A stretch of DNA of 64,000 bases from Pacificispira spongiicola (GCF_012926505.1 NZ_JABBNT010000005.1:62001-126000), one strand, 5' to 3'. Counted from the stretch's first letter, positions 28,390 to 38,112 are shown. Notes: generated by a model from the letters alone, not told the origin. Numbers and translations are program-made.

Positions 28390-28630
28390 AGCGATCTCTC
28401 GCGGGCGAAAACCCGCGCCCCTATCTGGCTCGTCCCGCCGCCGATCTGGCGGGGTGGCGAGGGAAAATCTTGAACGCCGCAAGGATCATTTTCGAAGCGC
28501 CGCTTCGAGGTGCCCCTACGACCATCGATACGCAAGCGTCATGTTGCACGGCAAACCGATCCGGTCAAGGCATCGCAACGCCCTGAAACACGCTCTTAAT
28601 CAGGACTATAGCTTGTGGGCCGGATACAAT
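28390..28630. other. Non-coding region upstream of nuoA
   Basis: About 240 bases between nuoA and the tRNA-Asp terminator hold no credible gene. A -10-like TATAGT lies on the minus strand at 28606-28611, with only a weak -35 partner (TTTATT, 17 bases upstream), about 215 bases before nuoA. The nearer 100 bases are GC-rich and contain the inverted repeat GCGGGCGAAAACCCGC (28399-28414), in the leader just ahead of the nuoA start. No riboswitch class was recognised. Confidence 0.4.
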
Positions 28631-28663
28631 AAAGTCCGCAGGACAGGCGTCCGCGGACCTTTT
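28631..28663 (-). terminator. Terminator-like hairpin after tRNA-Asp
   Basis: Read on the minus strand, an AAAGGTCCGC / GCGGACTTT stem with an inner GGAC/GTCC stem forms an extended hairpin about 27 bases downstream of the tRNA 3' end, followed by TTTATTG. The U-tract is short, so efficiency is uncertain. It would separate the tRNA transcript from the nuo operon. Confidence 0.5.
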
Positions 28664-28689
28664 GGAAACGATACCGTTTCAGAATTAAG

Positions 28690-28766
28690 TGGCGGGAGTG
28701 ACGGGGCTCGAACCCGCGACCTCCGGCGTGACAGGCCGGCACTCTAACCAGCTGAGCTACACCCCC
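28690..28766 (-). tRNA. tRNA-Asp (GUC)
   Basis: The minus strand folds as a complete 77-base cloverleaf. The acceptor stem is GGGGGUG paired with CACUCCC, followed by discriminator G and an encoded CCA. The D-arm is GCUC...GAGU, the anticodon loop is CUGUCAC with anticodon GUC between CCGGC and GCCGG, and the T-arm contains GGUUCGAGC. All invariant bases seen are normal. Confidence 0.97.
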
Positions 28767-28999
28767 GCGCTATGTGTCCGGAGCGGTGTTCCGTCCCGAA
28801 CGACGCGGTTGATAAAGCCCCGCCCGCCCAGTGTCAAGCAACCTAAAACCAGTTTATGAAGGTTTTTTTATCGGACCCGATTTTCCCAGGATTCCCGGGC
28901 CTCGGATCGAAGCGGAAAAATCCGAAGGTTACGTCGGTTCGGCACCCTTCGACGCCGTATCGGTTCATAGAATTCATGGCAATCGCTTCAATCGCGGAC

Positions 29000-29779
29000 T
29001 CACGGATACTCATAAATGCGAAGCGACGTATAGCTGCCCCTATTCTGATCGGTATCGCCCGGTGTGTCGGAATAACTTCCGTCTTCAAAAAAATGATAAA
29101 AAGTCCATGCGAGATCAAAATGCTGGCCGAAATAGAAATTCGGATTTTCCGGTTCTATTCCCTTCTCGCTCAACGCGGACCGTAGGTCGTCGCTGAACCT
29201 CTTCGGTTTCGTCAGGTGCGAGGATATTGGAAATGTTTCCGTCCGGAATTCGAGACGATCGGAGGAAAAATAGCTATACGAGATATCGATCGGCAGGCTT
29301 TTCACACTCCCGTCCCCGAAATCCGCGACGGCATAGTGCTTTCGACCATTTGCGATGCTTTCGCAAACCGGCCCGTGATCGCCTCGCGCCGTTTCGGTTG
29401 CCTCATAAAGCAGTCTTCCAGCCGGAAGTGCTGCGAACTTCATAACCTTGTACTGTTTCGCGGAAATGACGCGCGCAACAATCTTGCCGTTTGGCGTATC
29501 GGGCAAATGAACGGATCCGGGATAGTAGATCGAATAAACCGGTAACGCGTTCGTATACCCGAATCCGATGCATTGAACTTCTTTCGTCGGGGTGGTGACC
29601 GCATGGGCGGGCCGTGTCACCCCCGTAAAAACCCCGTCCTGAGAATAGACAAAGGGAAGCTGATAGGTTTCGTCATATGTCGGCGTTGAAACGTTCAAAG
29701 TCTCGTGGTCGGGCTGCAGGATTACCGATAATCGTGCGCCGGCGGCAATGTCCTCTTGCGTCGGTTCCAACTGAGCCAT
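29000..29779 (-). CDS. Hypothetical orphan protein between two tRNA genes
   Basis: A 259-residue protein that I do not recognise. It has no signal peptide or membrane helix. The sequence is rich in Tyr, Ser, Thr and Pro (for example TYDETYQLPFVYSQDG, YTNALPVYSIYYPG, DISYSYFSS) with alternating short hydrophobic stretches, suggesting a mostly beta fold. The C-terminal third has charged helices (SDDLRSALSEKGIEPE) and ends in LRIYEYP. By eye its DNA is clearly more AT-rich than the flanking genes, and it has no co-directional neighbour other than tRNAs. Location between tRNA-Asp and tRNA-Val plus base composition suggest acquisition by transfer. The ATG at 29779 is the only reasonable start. Confidence 0.65.
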   Translation of the reverse strand: MAQLEPTQEDIAAGARLSVILQPDHETLNVSTPTYDETYQLPFVYSQDGVFTGVTRPAHAVTTPTKEVQCIGFGYTNALPVYSIYYPGSVHLPDTPNGKIVARVISAKQYKVMKFAALPAGRLLYEATETARGDHGPVCESIANGRKHYAVADFGDGSVKSLPIDISYSYFSSDRLEFRTETFPISSHLTKPKRFSDDLRSALSEKGIEPENPNFYFGQHFDLAWTFYHFFEDGSYSDTPGDTDQNRGSYTSLRIYEYP

Positions 29780-29996
29780 CGATTCGCGTCCCGATACGGA
29801 TAATCATAAGAGGCAATACATCCCCACTCTGCTCTTTATCGTTTAATGATTCCGATCACCATGAACAGATTAATCGCGATAATCGGGGAAACGGCAAACC
29901 TCGCCGGAAGACGCGCACCGACGCAAAAGCCGATTGGCATCGCGGGCATGCGAATTATCGTCGAATGTCGATGTTGAATTTCTGGGAAAGAAAAGG

Positions 29997-30072
29997 TGGT
30001 GGGCGGTGACGGGATCGAACCGCCGACCCTCTCGGTGTAAACGAGATGCTCTCCCAGCTGAGCTAACCGCCC
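29997..30072 (-). tRNA. tRNA-Val (UAC)
   Basis: A 76-base minus-strand cloverleaf: acceptor GGGCGGU paired with ACCGCCC, discriminator A and encoded CCA, D-arm GCUCAGCUGGGAGAGC, anticodon stem CUCGU/ACGAG-type pairing around the loop with anticodon UAC, and T-arm with GGUUCGAUCC. It lies between hup and the orphan gene. Confidence 0.96.
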
Positions 30073-30137
30073 TTAACCACGCGCCCGTATAGACCGCCGG
30101 ACGACGTTTATCAATCACCCTTCCGGTGCGGAACAGG

Positions 30138-30179
30138 CAAAAAAGAAAAACCGACCGCCCCTAACAGGACGATCGGTTA
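30138..30179 (-). terminator. Intrinsic terminator of hup
   Basis: On the minus strand an 11-bp stem (ACCGAUCGUCC with GGGCGGUCGGU, including G-U pairs) closes a short loop and is followed by UUUUUCUUUUUU. It begins about 40 bases after the hup stop. This is a strong rho-independent terminator. Confidence 0.9.
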
Positions 30180-30220
30180 ATTCCCACCGATTCAAAAAAG
30201 AACCGGAGAAAGTCGCTGTC

Positions 30221-30493
30221 TTAGTTGACGGCGTCTTTCAGAGCCTTGCCCGGCTTGAATTTCGGCTGGTTGGACGCCGGAATCTGAATTTCGGCACCCG
30301 TCTGCGGGTTCCGGCCGGTGGACGCGGCGCGTTTGCTGACCGAGAAAGTGCCGAAGCCGACGATGCGGACTTCGTCACCCGACTTAAGCTGGCCGGTGAT
30401 GGCTTCCAGGACGCCGTCAACGGCTTTGGCGGCATCGGCCTTGGACAGACCCGCAGAGTCGGCAACGGCAGCGACGAGATCGTTCTTATTCAC
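30221..30493 (-). CDS. hup: HU-family DNA-binding protein
   Basis: A 90-residue histone-like nucleoid protein that bends DNA as a dimer. The family signature GFGTFSVSKRAASTGRNPQTGAEIQIPASNQPKF covers the DNA-intercalating beta arm, with its proline in RNPQTG; the N-terminal helices NKNDLVAAVADSAGLSKADA are typical. The start codon is GTG at 30493, with a GGGGGG Shine-Dalgarno sequence. It follows lon, the standard alphaproteobacterial order, and ends at a strong terminator. Confidence 0.97.
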   Translation of the reverse strand: MNKNDLVAAVADSAGLSKADAAKAVDGVLEAITGQLKSGDEVRIVGFGTFSVSKRAASTGRNPQTGAEIQIPASNQPKFKPGKALKDAVN

Positions 30494-30675
30494 AGGAACC
30501 CCCCTAGTGTTACGGGATGATGTTGAATGACCGGATAGAACTATCCGAATGCCGTGGAGTGTAAGGGTAGTTTCAGACAGACGTCAACGCGAAAGGCCGA
30601 ATTTTTCCCGGTTTTCTGCGGATTTCATTGAATTTGATTGAAATCAAATCAATTCAACGATTGGGCAAAGGCGAA

Positions 30676-30706
30676 GAGCGCAGCAAGGCAATGCCTCACT
30701 GCGCTC
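30676..30706 (-). terminator. Hairpin downstream of lon
   Basis: GAGCGCAG and CTGCGCTC form a perfect 8-bp stem, with a smaller GGC/GCC stem nested in the loop. It starts 40 bases after the lon stop. No long U-tract follows on the minus strand (UUCGCCUUUG), so it may be a weak terminator or a 3'-end stabiliser rather than a full stop before hup. Confidence 0.5.
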
Positions 30707-30745
30707 AAGCTCCGCCTTCAGCGGAACAACCGGGGAAAATTTACC

Positions 30746-33163
30746 TTAATGGGTGACGACACCGTCCAGATCGTCTCCCGAATCGGTCGACGCGGCGGCG
30801 ATGTCCGCCCGGGTTTGCTCTTCCGGGGACCATTCGATCGGGACCAGAGGTGCCACCAGGGCATGACCCAGTACCTCATCGACCGTGCGAACGGGGATGA
30901 TTTCCATCCCTTTCTTCACATTGTCCGGAATATCGGCCAGGTCTTTCTCGTTGTCATGCGGAATGAGCACGGTTTTGATTCCGCCGCGCAATGCCGCCAG
31001 CAGCTTTTCCTTCAACCCGCCGATCGGCAGCACCCTGCCCCGCAACGTAATTTCGCCGGTCATGGCGATATCGCGGCGGACCGGGATACCGGTCAGAATC
31101 GACACGATGGACGTAACCATCGCGACCCCGGCGGACGGACCGTCTTTCGGTGTCGCGCCTTCCGGGACGTGAACGTGAATGTCGTTCTTGTCGAAGACGG
31201 TCGGCTTGATCCCGAAGGAAACCGAACGGCTCTTGATAAGGTTTTCCGCCGCCTGGATGGATTCCTGCATCACATCGCCCAGTTTCCCGGTTTTTGTGAC
31301 GCGCCCCTTACCCGGGACGAGAACGCCTTCGATCGACAACAGCTCCCCGCCGACTTCGGTCCAGGCAAGGCCCGTGACCACGCCGACCAGATCGCTCTCC
31401 TCGATTTCGCCGAAACGGTATTTCCGGATCCCAGCGTATTTGTCGAGGTTCTGGGTCGTGACCGAAACCGTTTCCCTTTCGCCCATCATGATCTCCTTGA
31501 TGGCCTTACGGGTCAGGTTCGCGATTTCGCGTTCCAGGTTACGGACGCCGGCTTCCCGCGTGTAGTAGCGAATCAGGTCGCGCAGGGCATTGTCCGAAAT
31601 CGACCATTCCTTTTCGGTCAGACCGTTTTCCTCACGTTGCTTCGAAATCAGGTGCCGTTTGCAGATTTCGACCTTCTCATCCTCCGTGTAGCCGGGGATG
31701 CGGATGATCTCCATACGGTCGAGCAGCGGCTGCGGCATGCGCAGCGTGTTTGCCGTCGTCACGAACATGACATCGGACAGGTCGTAATCGACTTCCAGAT
31801 AATGGTCGTTGAAGGTCGAGTTCTGTTCCGGATCCAGGACTTCAAGCAAGGCAGATGACGGATCGCCGCGCCAATCGGCGCCCAGCTTGTCGATCTCATC
31901 CAGCAGGAAGAGCGGGTTCGATTTCTTCGCCTTCTTCATGCCCTGAACGATCTTGCCCGGCATGGACCCGATATAGGTCCGGCGGTGACCACGGATTTCC
32001 GATTCGTCCCGCACGCCGCCAAGGCTCATGCGCACGAACTGGCGGCCCGTCGACTTCGCAATCGACTTGCCGAGCGAGGTTTTCCCGACGCCGGGCGGGC
32101 CGACGAGGCACAGGATCGGGCCTTTCAGCTTTTTCTGACGCGCCTGGACCGCAAGATATTCCAGGATTCGTTCCTTAACTTTATCCAGGCCGTAGTGGTC
32201 GGAATCCATGGTTTCCTTCGCCGCCTTCAGGTCCGTGCGGACCTTGGACCGCTTCTTCCACGGAATCGACAGCAGCCAGTCGAGATAGTTGCGCACGACC
32301 GTGGCTTCCGCGGACATCGGGCTCATGGACCGCAGCTTTTTCAGCTCGCCATACGCCTTATCCTTGGCTTCCTTCGACAGCTTCGTCTTTTCGATCTGTT
32401 CTTCCAGTTCGGCCAGTTCGTCCTTGCCGTCTTCCCCTTCGCCAAGTTCCTTCTGAATAGCCTTCATCTGCTCATTCAGATAGTACTCGCGTTGGGTCTT
32501 CTCCATCTGGCGCTTCACGCGGTTGCGGATGCGCTTTTCGACCTGAAGGACGCTGATCTCGCCTTCCATGAAGCCGAAGATCTTTTCCAGACGCGACGAC
32601 ACGGTTTCCAGTTCCAGCAGGTCCTGCTTGTCCGAAATCTTCAGCGTCAGATGCTGTGCGACGGTATCCGCAAGGCGCGACGGTTCCTCGATCTGGTTGA
32701 TCGAGATCATCACTTCCGCCGGAACCTTTTTGTTCAGTTTGATATACTGTTCGAACTGACCGACCACGGCGCGGCCGAGGGCCTGCAAATCGCCTTCCTG
32801 CTCTTCCGGGTCGTCCAGCATCTGGGCCTGAACCTGGAAGAATTCGTCGGTTTCGATGAAATCCGTGATGCGGGCGCGCTGTACGCCTTCGACCAGGACC
32901 TTGACCGTCCCGTCCGGCAGTTTCAGCAATTGCAGGACCGTGGCGACGGTCCCCACATCGTAAATATCCTCCGCCTTGGGATCGTCTTCCCCGGCGTTTT
33001 TCTGGGTGACCAGGAGGATCTGCTTGTCGTCCTGCATGACGTCTTCGAGCGCCCGAACGGATTTTTCCCGTCCGACGAACAAAGGCACGATCATATGCGG
33101 GAAGACGACGATATCGCGAAGCGGCAGAACCGGCAGTTCCACACCTGGCTTGAACTCTTGCAT
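30746..33163 (-). CDS. lon: ATP-dependent protease La
   Basis: An 805-residue soluble AAA+ serine protease that degrades misfolded and regulatory proteins. The start at 33163 ([17 protein letters not shown]) follows AGGAGA and begins the LON substrate domain. Walker A is GPPGVGKT at 355-362, Walker B FLLDEIDK at 419-426, and the protease dyad is Ser677 (DGPSAGV) with Lys720 ([10 protein letters not shown]), equivalent to E. coli Ser679/Lys722. All catalytic residues are intact. It lies between clpX and hup; a heat-shock-like promoter stands about 240 bases upstream. Confidence 0.98.
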   Translation of the reverse strand: MQEFKPGVELPVLPLRDIVVFPHMIVPLFVGREKSVRALEDVMQDDKQILLVTQKNAGEDDPKAEDIYDVGTVATVLQLLKLPDGTVKVLVEGVQRARITDFIETDEFFQVQAQMLDDPEEQEGDLQALGRAVVGQFEQYIKLNKKVPAEVMISINQIEEPSRLADTVAQHLTLKISDKQDLLELETVSSRLEKIFGFMEGEISVLQVEKRIRNRVKRQMEKTQREYYLNEQMKAIQKELGEGEDGKDELAELEEQIEKTKLSKEAKDKAYGELKKLRSMSPMSAEATVVRNYLDWLLSIPWKKRSKVRTDLKAAKETMDSDHYGLDKVKERILEYLAVQARQKKLKGPILCLVGPPGVGKTSLGKSIAKSTGRQFVRMSLGGVRDESEIRGHRRTYIGSMPGKIVQGMKKAKKSNPLFLLDEIDKLGADWRGDPSSALLEVLDPEQNSTFNDHYLEVDYDLSDVMFVTTANTLRMPQPLLDRMEIIRIPGYTEDEKVEICKRHLISKQREENGLTEKEWSISDNALRDLIRYYTREAGVRNLEREIANLTRKAIKEIMMGERETVSVTTQNLDKYAGIRKYRFGEIEESDLVGVVTGLAWTEVGGELLSIEGVLVPGKGRVTKTGKLGDVMQESIQAAENLIKSRSVSFGIKPTVFDKNDIHVHVPEGATPKDGPSAGVAMVTSIVSILTGIPVRRDIAMTGEITLRGRVLPIGGLKEKLLAALRGGIKTVLIPHDNEKDLADIPDNVKKGMEIIPVRTVDEVLGHALVAPLVPIEWSPEEQTRADIAAASTDSGDDLDGVVTH

Positions 33164-33494
33164 ATCAGCACTCTCTCCTATCGGGGGACGGACCGATGGG
33201 TCCCGTCCCGCGCGGTTGGATTTTGGAGATCGGCACATCGGCACCGTACCGGATGAGGTCCCGGACACCGAGCGCTTGGGCGGGGGCCGATCGACCGGTC
33301 CGACAATCGGACAGGAAACCGGCGGTCCCGACGGCGCGGACGTTCTCCGTCGAAGCGCGACCCGCGCGCCCCGAATTCAGGCTCGCGCCAGCCGAGCCAT
33401 AAAGATATTGGGGCGGTTTCCCCTGCACTTCAAGCATGCCTACGCCCCTGGACGTGAATTTCTGCATTCGGCGATGATTCGGTGTTCGCGCATG
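33164..33494. other. lon leader and promoter region
   Basis: A 331-base gene-free stretch between lon and the clpX terminator. It holds the candidate heat-shock promoter at 33405-33434 and, nearer lon, a GGACGG/CCGTCC inverted repeat at about 33185-33207, close to the ribosome-binding site. If transcription starts at the candidate promoter, the lon message has a leader of roughly 230 bases. No recognised RNA family was found in it. Confidence 0.5.
33405..33434 (-). promoter_or_regulatory. Heat-shock (RpoH-type) promoter candidate for lon
   Basis: On the minus strand CTTGAA (33434-33429) is followed after 15 bases by CCCCAATAT (33413-33405). This is close to the sigma32 consensus CTTGAA - 13 to 17 bases - CCCCATNT. 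lon is a classical heat-shock gene, so the match is in an expected place. The boxes are seen; their use is inferred. Confidence 0.6.
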
Positions 33495-33546
33495 AAAAAA
33501 GCCGCCCCGATTTCGTCTTTCGCTAAAGACGGAACCGGGACGGCTT
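33495..33546 (-). terminator. Intrinsic terminator of clpX
   Basis: Starting 13 bases after the clpX stop, AAGCCGUCCCGGUU pairs with a downstream GGGGCGGCUU, with an inner CGUCUUU/AAAGACG stem, and UUUUUU follows directly. It is a long two-part hairpin with a full U-tract, so clpX and lon are probably separate transcripts. Confidence 0.93.
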
Positions 33547-33559
33547 GTTCTCTCGCCGA

Positions 33560-34828
33560 TCAGGAAGCGGAACTTTCGACTTCGTCCCGACGGTCGGAAT
33601 AGATGTAGAGCGGTTCGGCCCGGCCTTCGACAACCTCCCGGTTGATAACGATCTGCTCGACGCCTTCCATGCTGGGCAGTTCGTACATCGTATCCAGCAG
33701 GATCGCTTCCAAAATGGACCGCAGGCCACGCGCGCCAGTTTTCCGTTCGATGGCCCGCTGCGCGATGGCGGACAGGGCGTCGGTGGAAAACTCCAGACCG
33801 GCATCTTCCATCTCGAACAGTTTCGCATACTGCTTGACCAGGGCGTTGCGCGGCTTGGTCAGGATGTCGATCAGGGCTTCTTCGTCCAAGTCTTCCAGCG
33901 TCGCGATCATCGGTACACGACCGACGAATTCCGGGATGAGACCGAATTTCAGCAAGTCTTCCGGCTCGACTTCCCGCAGCAATGCACCGACCTTGCGGTC
34001 TTCTTCCGCACGGACATCCGCGCCGAACCCGATCGCCGAGCCCTTGCCGCGGCCGGAAATGATCTTTTCCAGACCGGCGAAGGCACCGCCGCAGATGAAC
34101 AGGATATTCGTCGTGTCGACCTGCAGAAATTCCTGCTGCGGATGCTTGCGTCCACCCTGCGGCGGCACGGAGGCTACGGTGCCTTCCATGATTTTCAGCA
34201 GGGCTTGCTGCACGCCCTCGCCCGACACGTCGCGGGTGATGGACGGGTTGTCCGACTTGCGGGAAATCTTGTCGACCTCGTCGATATAGACGATGCCGCG
34301 CTGCGCCCGCTCGACATTATAGTCGGCGGCCTGAAGCAGCTTCAGGATGATGTTTTCGACGTCCTCTCCGACATAACCGGCTTCGGTAAGGGTCGTGGCA
34401 TCCGCCATGGTGAACGGCACGTCGAGGATGCGCGCCAGCGTCTGCGCCAGCAACGTCTTACCGCAACCGGTCGGCCCGACCAGCAGGATGTTCGACTTCT
34501 GCAGTTCGACATCGTTCTGCTTCTGGCCATGCGCCAAGCGTTTGTAGTGATTGTGAACGGCGACCGAAAGCACCCGCTTCGCATAATCCTGCCCGATGAC
34601 ATAGTCGTCGAGGACCTGGCGAATTTCCTGGGGCGTCGGCACGCCATCGGAGGATTTGGAAACGCTCGACTTATGATCTTCCCGGATGATGTCCATGCAC
34701 AATTCGACGCATTCGTCGCAGATGAACACGGTCGGCCCGGCGATCAGCTTACGCACCTCATGCTGGCTTTTGCCGCAGAAGGAGCAGTAGAGCGTATTCT
34801 TTCCGTCGCTGCCGCTGGATTTACTCAT
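33560..34828 (-). CDS. clpX: ATP-dependent Clp protease ATP-binding subunit ClpX
   Basis: A 422-residue AAA+ unfoldase that feeds tagged proteins to ClpP. The N-terminal zinc-binding domain has Cys15, Cys18, Cys37 and Cys40. Walker A is GPTGCGKT at 118-125, the pore loop is GYVGED at 151-156, and Walker B is IVYIDEVDK at 179-187. The ClpP-contacting loop and sensor II region follow. Length matches the family. It follows clpP by 255 bases and ends at a strong terminator. Confidence 0.98.
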   Translation of the reverse strand: MSKSSGSDGKNTLYCSFCGKSQHEVRKLIAGPTVFICDECVELCMDIIREDHKSSVSKSSDGVPTPQEIRQVLDDYVIGQDYAKRVLSVAVHNHYKRLAHGQKQNDVELQKSNILLVGPTGCGKTLLAQTLARILDVPFTMADATTLTEAGYVGEDVENIILKLLQAADYNVERAQRGIVYIDEVDKISRKSDNPSITRDVSGEGVQQALLKIMEGTVASVPPQGGRKHPQQEFLQVDTTNILFICGGAFAGLEKIISGRGKGSAIGFGADVRAEEDRKVGALLREVEPEDLLKFGLIPEFVGRVPMIATLEDLDEEALIDILTKPRNALVKQYAKLFEMEDAGLEFSTDALSAIAQRAIERKTGARGLRSILEAILLDTMYELPSMEGVEQIVINREVVEGRAEPLYIYSDRRDEVESSAS

Positions 34829-35083
34829 CGTCTCTCCGGATCGTTTCCGATCTTTTCAAATTATCTTCCGATGCCTGATGGCCCTTATGGACCACCTATA
34901 TTGCGGCTTCGGACACCAACCACCCAATCATGGTAGACGTAGCGACCCGCCCCCTCAAACGGAAAATCACCCAATTCCATATAGGGGGCTTGGCCGGGCA
35001 CGCCCATGGCGGATCGACGCATTGCGACGTCCCCCCGAAACGAGAGCCCGCCGAAAGCGCCATGATCCGCCTAGCCGATTGAG

Positions 35084-35722
35084 TTACTTTCCGTTTTCGC
35101 CGTCATCCGGCTTCGGGCGGACATTCACGACATCGTCGATCAAGCCGAAGGCTTTGGCTTCTTCCGCGCTCATGAATTTGTCGCGTTCCATGGCCGCTTC
35201 GATCGCTTTCAGCTCCTGCCCGGTATGCTTCACATAGATTCCGTTCAGCATTTCGCGCATCCGTAGGATTTCGCGGGCCTGGATCTCGATATCCGTCGCC
35301 TGCCCCTGCGCGCCGCCGGACGGCTGGTGCACCATGATGCGGCTGTAGGGCAGCGCGAAACGCTTCCCGGCCGCGCCCGCGGTCAGCAGCAACGAGCCCA
35401 TGGACGCCGCCTGCCCCAGGCAAACGGTTGATACTTCGGGGCGGATATACTGCATCGTGTCATAGATCGACATGCCCGACGTCACGACCCCGCCCGGGGA
35501 GTTGATGTAAAACGCGATGTCCTTCGTCGGGTTTTCCGATTCCAGGAACAGAAGCTGCGCGCAAATCAGGCTGGCGACATGGTCGTCGACGCCGCCGGTC
35601 AGGAAGATGATACGTTCCTTCAGCAGGCGGGAATAGATGTCGTAGGCGCGCTCGCCGCGGTTCGTCTGCTCGACGACCATCGGCACCAGCGTATTCATAT
35701 ACAGATCGATCGGATCCCGCAT
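35084..35722 (-). CDS. clpP: ATP-dependent Clp protease proteolytic subunit
   Basis: A 212-residue serine protease forming a double-heptamer barrel. The triad is Ser107 (GQAASMGS), His132 (MVHQPSGG) and Asp181 (ERDKFMS). The ATG at 35722 gives [20 protein letters not shown], the usual alphaproteobacterial start with a short propeptide. It works with the clpX product encoded next to it. The 208 bases upstream separate it from tig; no clear heat-shock promoter was found there. Confidence 0.98.
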   Translation of the reverse strand: MRDPIDLYMNTLVPMVVEQTNRGERAYDIYSRLLKERIIFLTGGVDDHVASLICAQLLFLESENPTKDIAFYINSPGGVVTSGMSIYDTMQYIRPEVSTVCLGQAASMGSLLLTAGAAGKRFALPYSRIMVHQPSGGAQGQATDIEIQAREILRMREMLNGIYVKHTGQELKAIEAAMERDKFMSAEEAKAFGLIDDVVNVRPKPDDGENGK

Positions 35723-35861
35723 GATCTCTTCCTCACTCGCTAACCCGTGGAATATCGGTCGGACGACCGACGGACTGGATTGTCAGAGTTAATGGCTCCG
35801 CCCCGGATGTAAAGCCCCCGGACCAGGAAAATCGTTTCGTTACAGCGCAGCGCTTTGCGGC

Positions 35862-35903
35862 AAAAAGAGAACACGGGCCCGGCTGGTGCCGAAGCCCGTG
35901 TTC
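35862..35903 (-). terminator. Intrinsic terminator of tig
   Basis: A perfect 10-bp stem GAACACGGGC / GCCCGUGUUC with a GC-rich loop is followed on the minus strand by UCUUUUUG. It starts 27 bases after the tig stop and separates tig from clpP. Confidence 0.92.
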
Positions 35904-35930
35904 ACGGTAACGCGTAGGCCGGAAAAACGC

Positions 35931-37358
35931 TTAGTCGGCGTCTTTCTTCGCAGCCGCTTTCTTGGCGGCGCCCTTCTTGGACGTGCTCTTTTTCGCCGCT
36001 GCCTTTTTACCGGCTGCCTTCTTCGGCTTTTCGTCGCCGTCGTCGTCGGATTCCAGCAGCTTATCGACCGGCAACGCCAGATCGTTCACCTTCGCCAGTT
36101 CCAGGATGTAATCGACGGTCTTTTCTTCGAACAGCGGCGCACGCAGGCTGGCCATCATTTCCGGATTCTGCGTGTAGTATTCGAAGACCTGACGTTCCTG
36201 ACCCGGATAGCGGCGGGCCTGTTCGAAAACGGCCTTTTGCAGTTCTTCCTGAGAAATCTGGATTTTCGCTTCGTCGCCGACATGGGCAAGCAGCAGACCC
36301 AGCAGGACACGGCGCTTGGCGATGTCGCGGTATTCGGATTTCAGGACCTCTTCGTCCTTATCCTTGTCCTCGTCATCGACCTGGCCTTCTTCCTTCGCCT
36401 TGGCGAACTGTTCCCAGATCTGGTCGAATTCGGACTGAACCATGCCCGGCGGCACTTCGAAATCGTGCTTGTCGAACAGGACGTCCAACAGTTCGCGCTT
36501 CGTGCGGGCGCGGGCCAGATCGGCATATTCGGATTCGATGCGCTGACGCATCTGATCGCGCAGGTCATCCAGGGATTCGAGGCCCAGTTCCTTGGCGAAA
36601 TCGTCGTTCAGCTCACGGTCGGTATATTCGTGGATTTCGTTGATCTTGCATTCGAAGATCGCTTCCTTACCGGCCAAGTGGGCGGCACCGTATTCTTCCG
36701 GGAAGGTGACGGTGACTTTCATGTCCTCGCCCGCCTTCTGACCAATCAACTGGTCTTCGAAACCGGGAATGAACTGACCGCTGCCCAGTTCCAGACGAAA
36801 GTCTTCGGCTTCGCCGCCCTGGAACGCTTCGCCGTCGACGAACCCTTTGAAGTTCAGCATCACGACATCGCCGGACTGCGTCTTGCGGTCTTTTTCGATC
36901 TTCGACGTGGCACGATTGTTCTTCGCCAGTTCGTCGAGGGCGTTCTGAACTTCCTCGTCGGTGATTTCCGGCTTGTAGCGAGTCAGTTCCAACGTCCCGA
37001 AATCGACCGGGGTGATCGCCGGCATGATTTCGACGGCCATCGTGTAGACCAGATCCTGACCTTCCTCGAAGGAGGTGATCTCGATCTTCGGCTGCATCGC
37101 CGGTTTCAGTTCGCGGTCGACCAAAGCGGACTGGCTGGATTCGCCAACCGTCTTTTCCAGGACTTCGCCCAGCACGGACGAGCCGAAGCGCTGACGCAGG
37201 ATTTTCATCGGGACCTTGCCGGGGCGGAAGCCCGGCATCTTCACCGTCTGACCGACCTCCTCAAGCTTCGCTCCGACCTTTTGATCGATTTCGTCCGCGC
37301 CGACCGTAATGGTGAATTCGCGGCTCAGACCTTCGTTCTTCGTTTCGACTACCTGCAT
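35931..37358 (-). CDS. tig: Trigger factor
   Basis: A 475-residue ribosome-bound chaperone with peptidyl-prolyl isomerase activity. The ribosome-docking loop GFRPGKVP is at residues 43-50, the FKBP-type domain lies around residues 150-250 (SGDVVMLNFKGFVDGE, LELGSGQFIPGFEDQLIG), and the helical C-terminal domain follows. The last 38 residues (about 438-475) are a histone-H1-like run of Ala and Lys repeats (for example KKAAAKKSTSKKGAAKK), beyond the end of E. coli trigger factor (432). It lies just downstream of tRNA-Leu. Confidence 0.97.
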   Translation of the reverse strand: MQVVETKNEGLSREFTITVGADEIDQKVGAKLEEVGQTVKMPGFRPGKVPMKILRQRFGSSVLGEVLEKTVGESSQSALVDRELKPAMQPKIEITSFEEGQDLVYTMAVEIMPAITPVDFGTLELTRYKPEITDEEVQNALDELAKNNRATSKIEKDRKTQSGDVVMLNFKGFVDGEAFQGGEAEDFRLELGSGQFIPGFEDQLIGQKAGEDMKVTVTFPEEYGAAHLAGKEAIFECKINEIHEYTDRELNDDFAKELGLESLDDLRDQMRQRIESEYADLARARTKRELLDVLFDKHDFEVPPGMVQSEFDQIWEQFAKAKEEGQVDDEDKDKDEEVLKSEYRDIAKRRVLLGLLLAHVGDEAKIQISQEELQKAVFEQARRYPGQERQVFEYYTQNPEMMASLRAPLFEEKTVDYILELAKVNDLALPVDKLLESDDDGDEKPKKAAGKKAAAKKSTSKKGAAKKAAAKKDAD

Positions 37359-37452
37359 GGGAGATTGGGCCCCGGCTCAAAGTTGTTCCAGATCGCGATA
37401 TACGTTTTGACGAAACCCAGGATCGAGCGCCTTTTTGAGGGGCGGTCGAACA

Positions 37453-37537
<85 letters not shown>

Positions 37538-37690
37538 ACAGGCTCTTTAGAGCGTCGTCCAAAACGGATCGCGTGCCCCGGCGATCCGCCGAAGCGGGCG
37601 CGTCATAGCAAACGCGGTACCCCGCGTCAAAGCGTCAATTCCGTGAATATCCGGGAAATCCGCGCAAAGCGGACGGATGAAGTCGATTCT

Positions 37691-37936
37691 CTAAGCAGAG
37701 GCAGCCGAATAGGTCTCCGCGAAGGCGGAAATCGACAGAACCTTCGTCCCGGCGATATAAATGCCGTGCGATTGCGGCTTTTCGACCGTCAGTTCATAAC
37801 GGACATGCGGAATGCCGAAACTATCCGGCGATACGCCCAGAACACGGGCGACTTCCACAAAGTCGTCATTGCGTCGGCGCAAGAAGGATTGCCCGGCTTC
37901 AATCGGAGTACTCGGTCGTGTACGTCGAAAAAACAT
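37691..37936 (-). CDS. Small hypothetical protein (81 residues)
   Basis: The ATG at 37936 (MFFRRTRPSTPIEAGQSFLRRRNDD) is chosen because GGAGAAGAAGGG precedes it; the frame is open further upstream but that part is Cys/Arg-rich and unconvincing. The protein has a very basic start, then VEVARVLGVSPDSFGIPHVRYELTVEKPQSHGIYIAGTKVLSISAFAETY, which reads as a compact alpha/beta unit with no membrane helix. I do not recognise a family. The gene is followed downstream by tRNA-Leu on the same strand and preceded by an AT-rich 75-base stretch at 38035-38110 that could hold its promoter. Confidence 0.6.
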   Translation of the reverse strand: MFFRRTRPSTPIEAGQSFLRRRNDDFVEVARVLGVSPDSFGIPHVRYELTVEKPQSHGIYIAGTKVLSISAFAETYSAASA

Positions 37937-38112
37937 GATCAACCGCCCTTCTTCTCCTTTTCGAGACCGGCACCCTCCGGTCCTAGAAAAGTCATTGTAG
38001 AAAGCCCACCGCGGATCACAAAACCTGTGCAATAGCATTTTACGTTACATAAGTGTGCTACTACCGCAAATAGATATTCGCGACATTTAACTTCAATTAT
38101 ATGAATTTTTTC

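Noticed and set aside
35723-35930. Heat-shock promoter for clpP
   Set aside because: No CTTGAA-type box with a properly spaced CCCCAT-like box was found in the 208-base gap.
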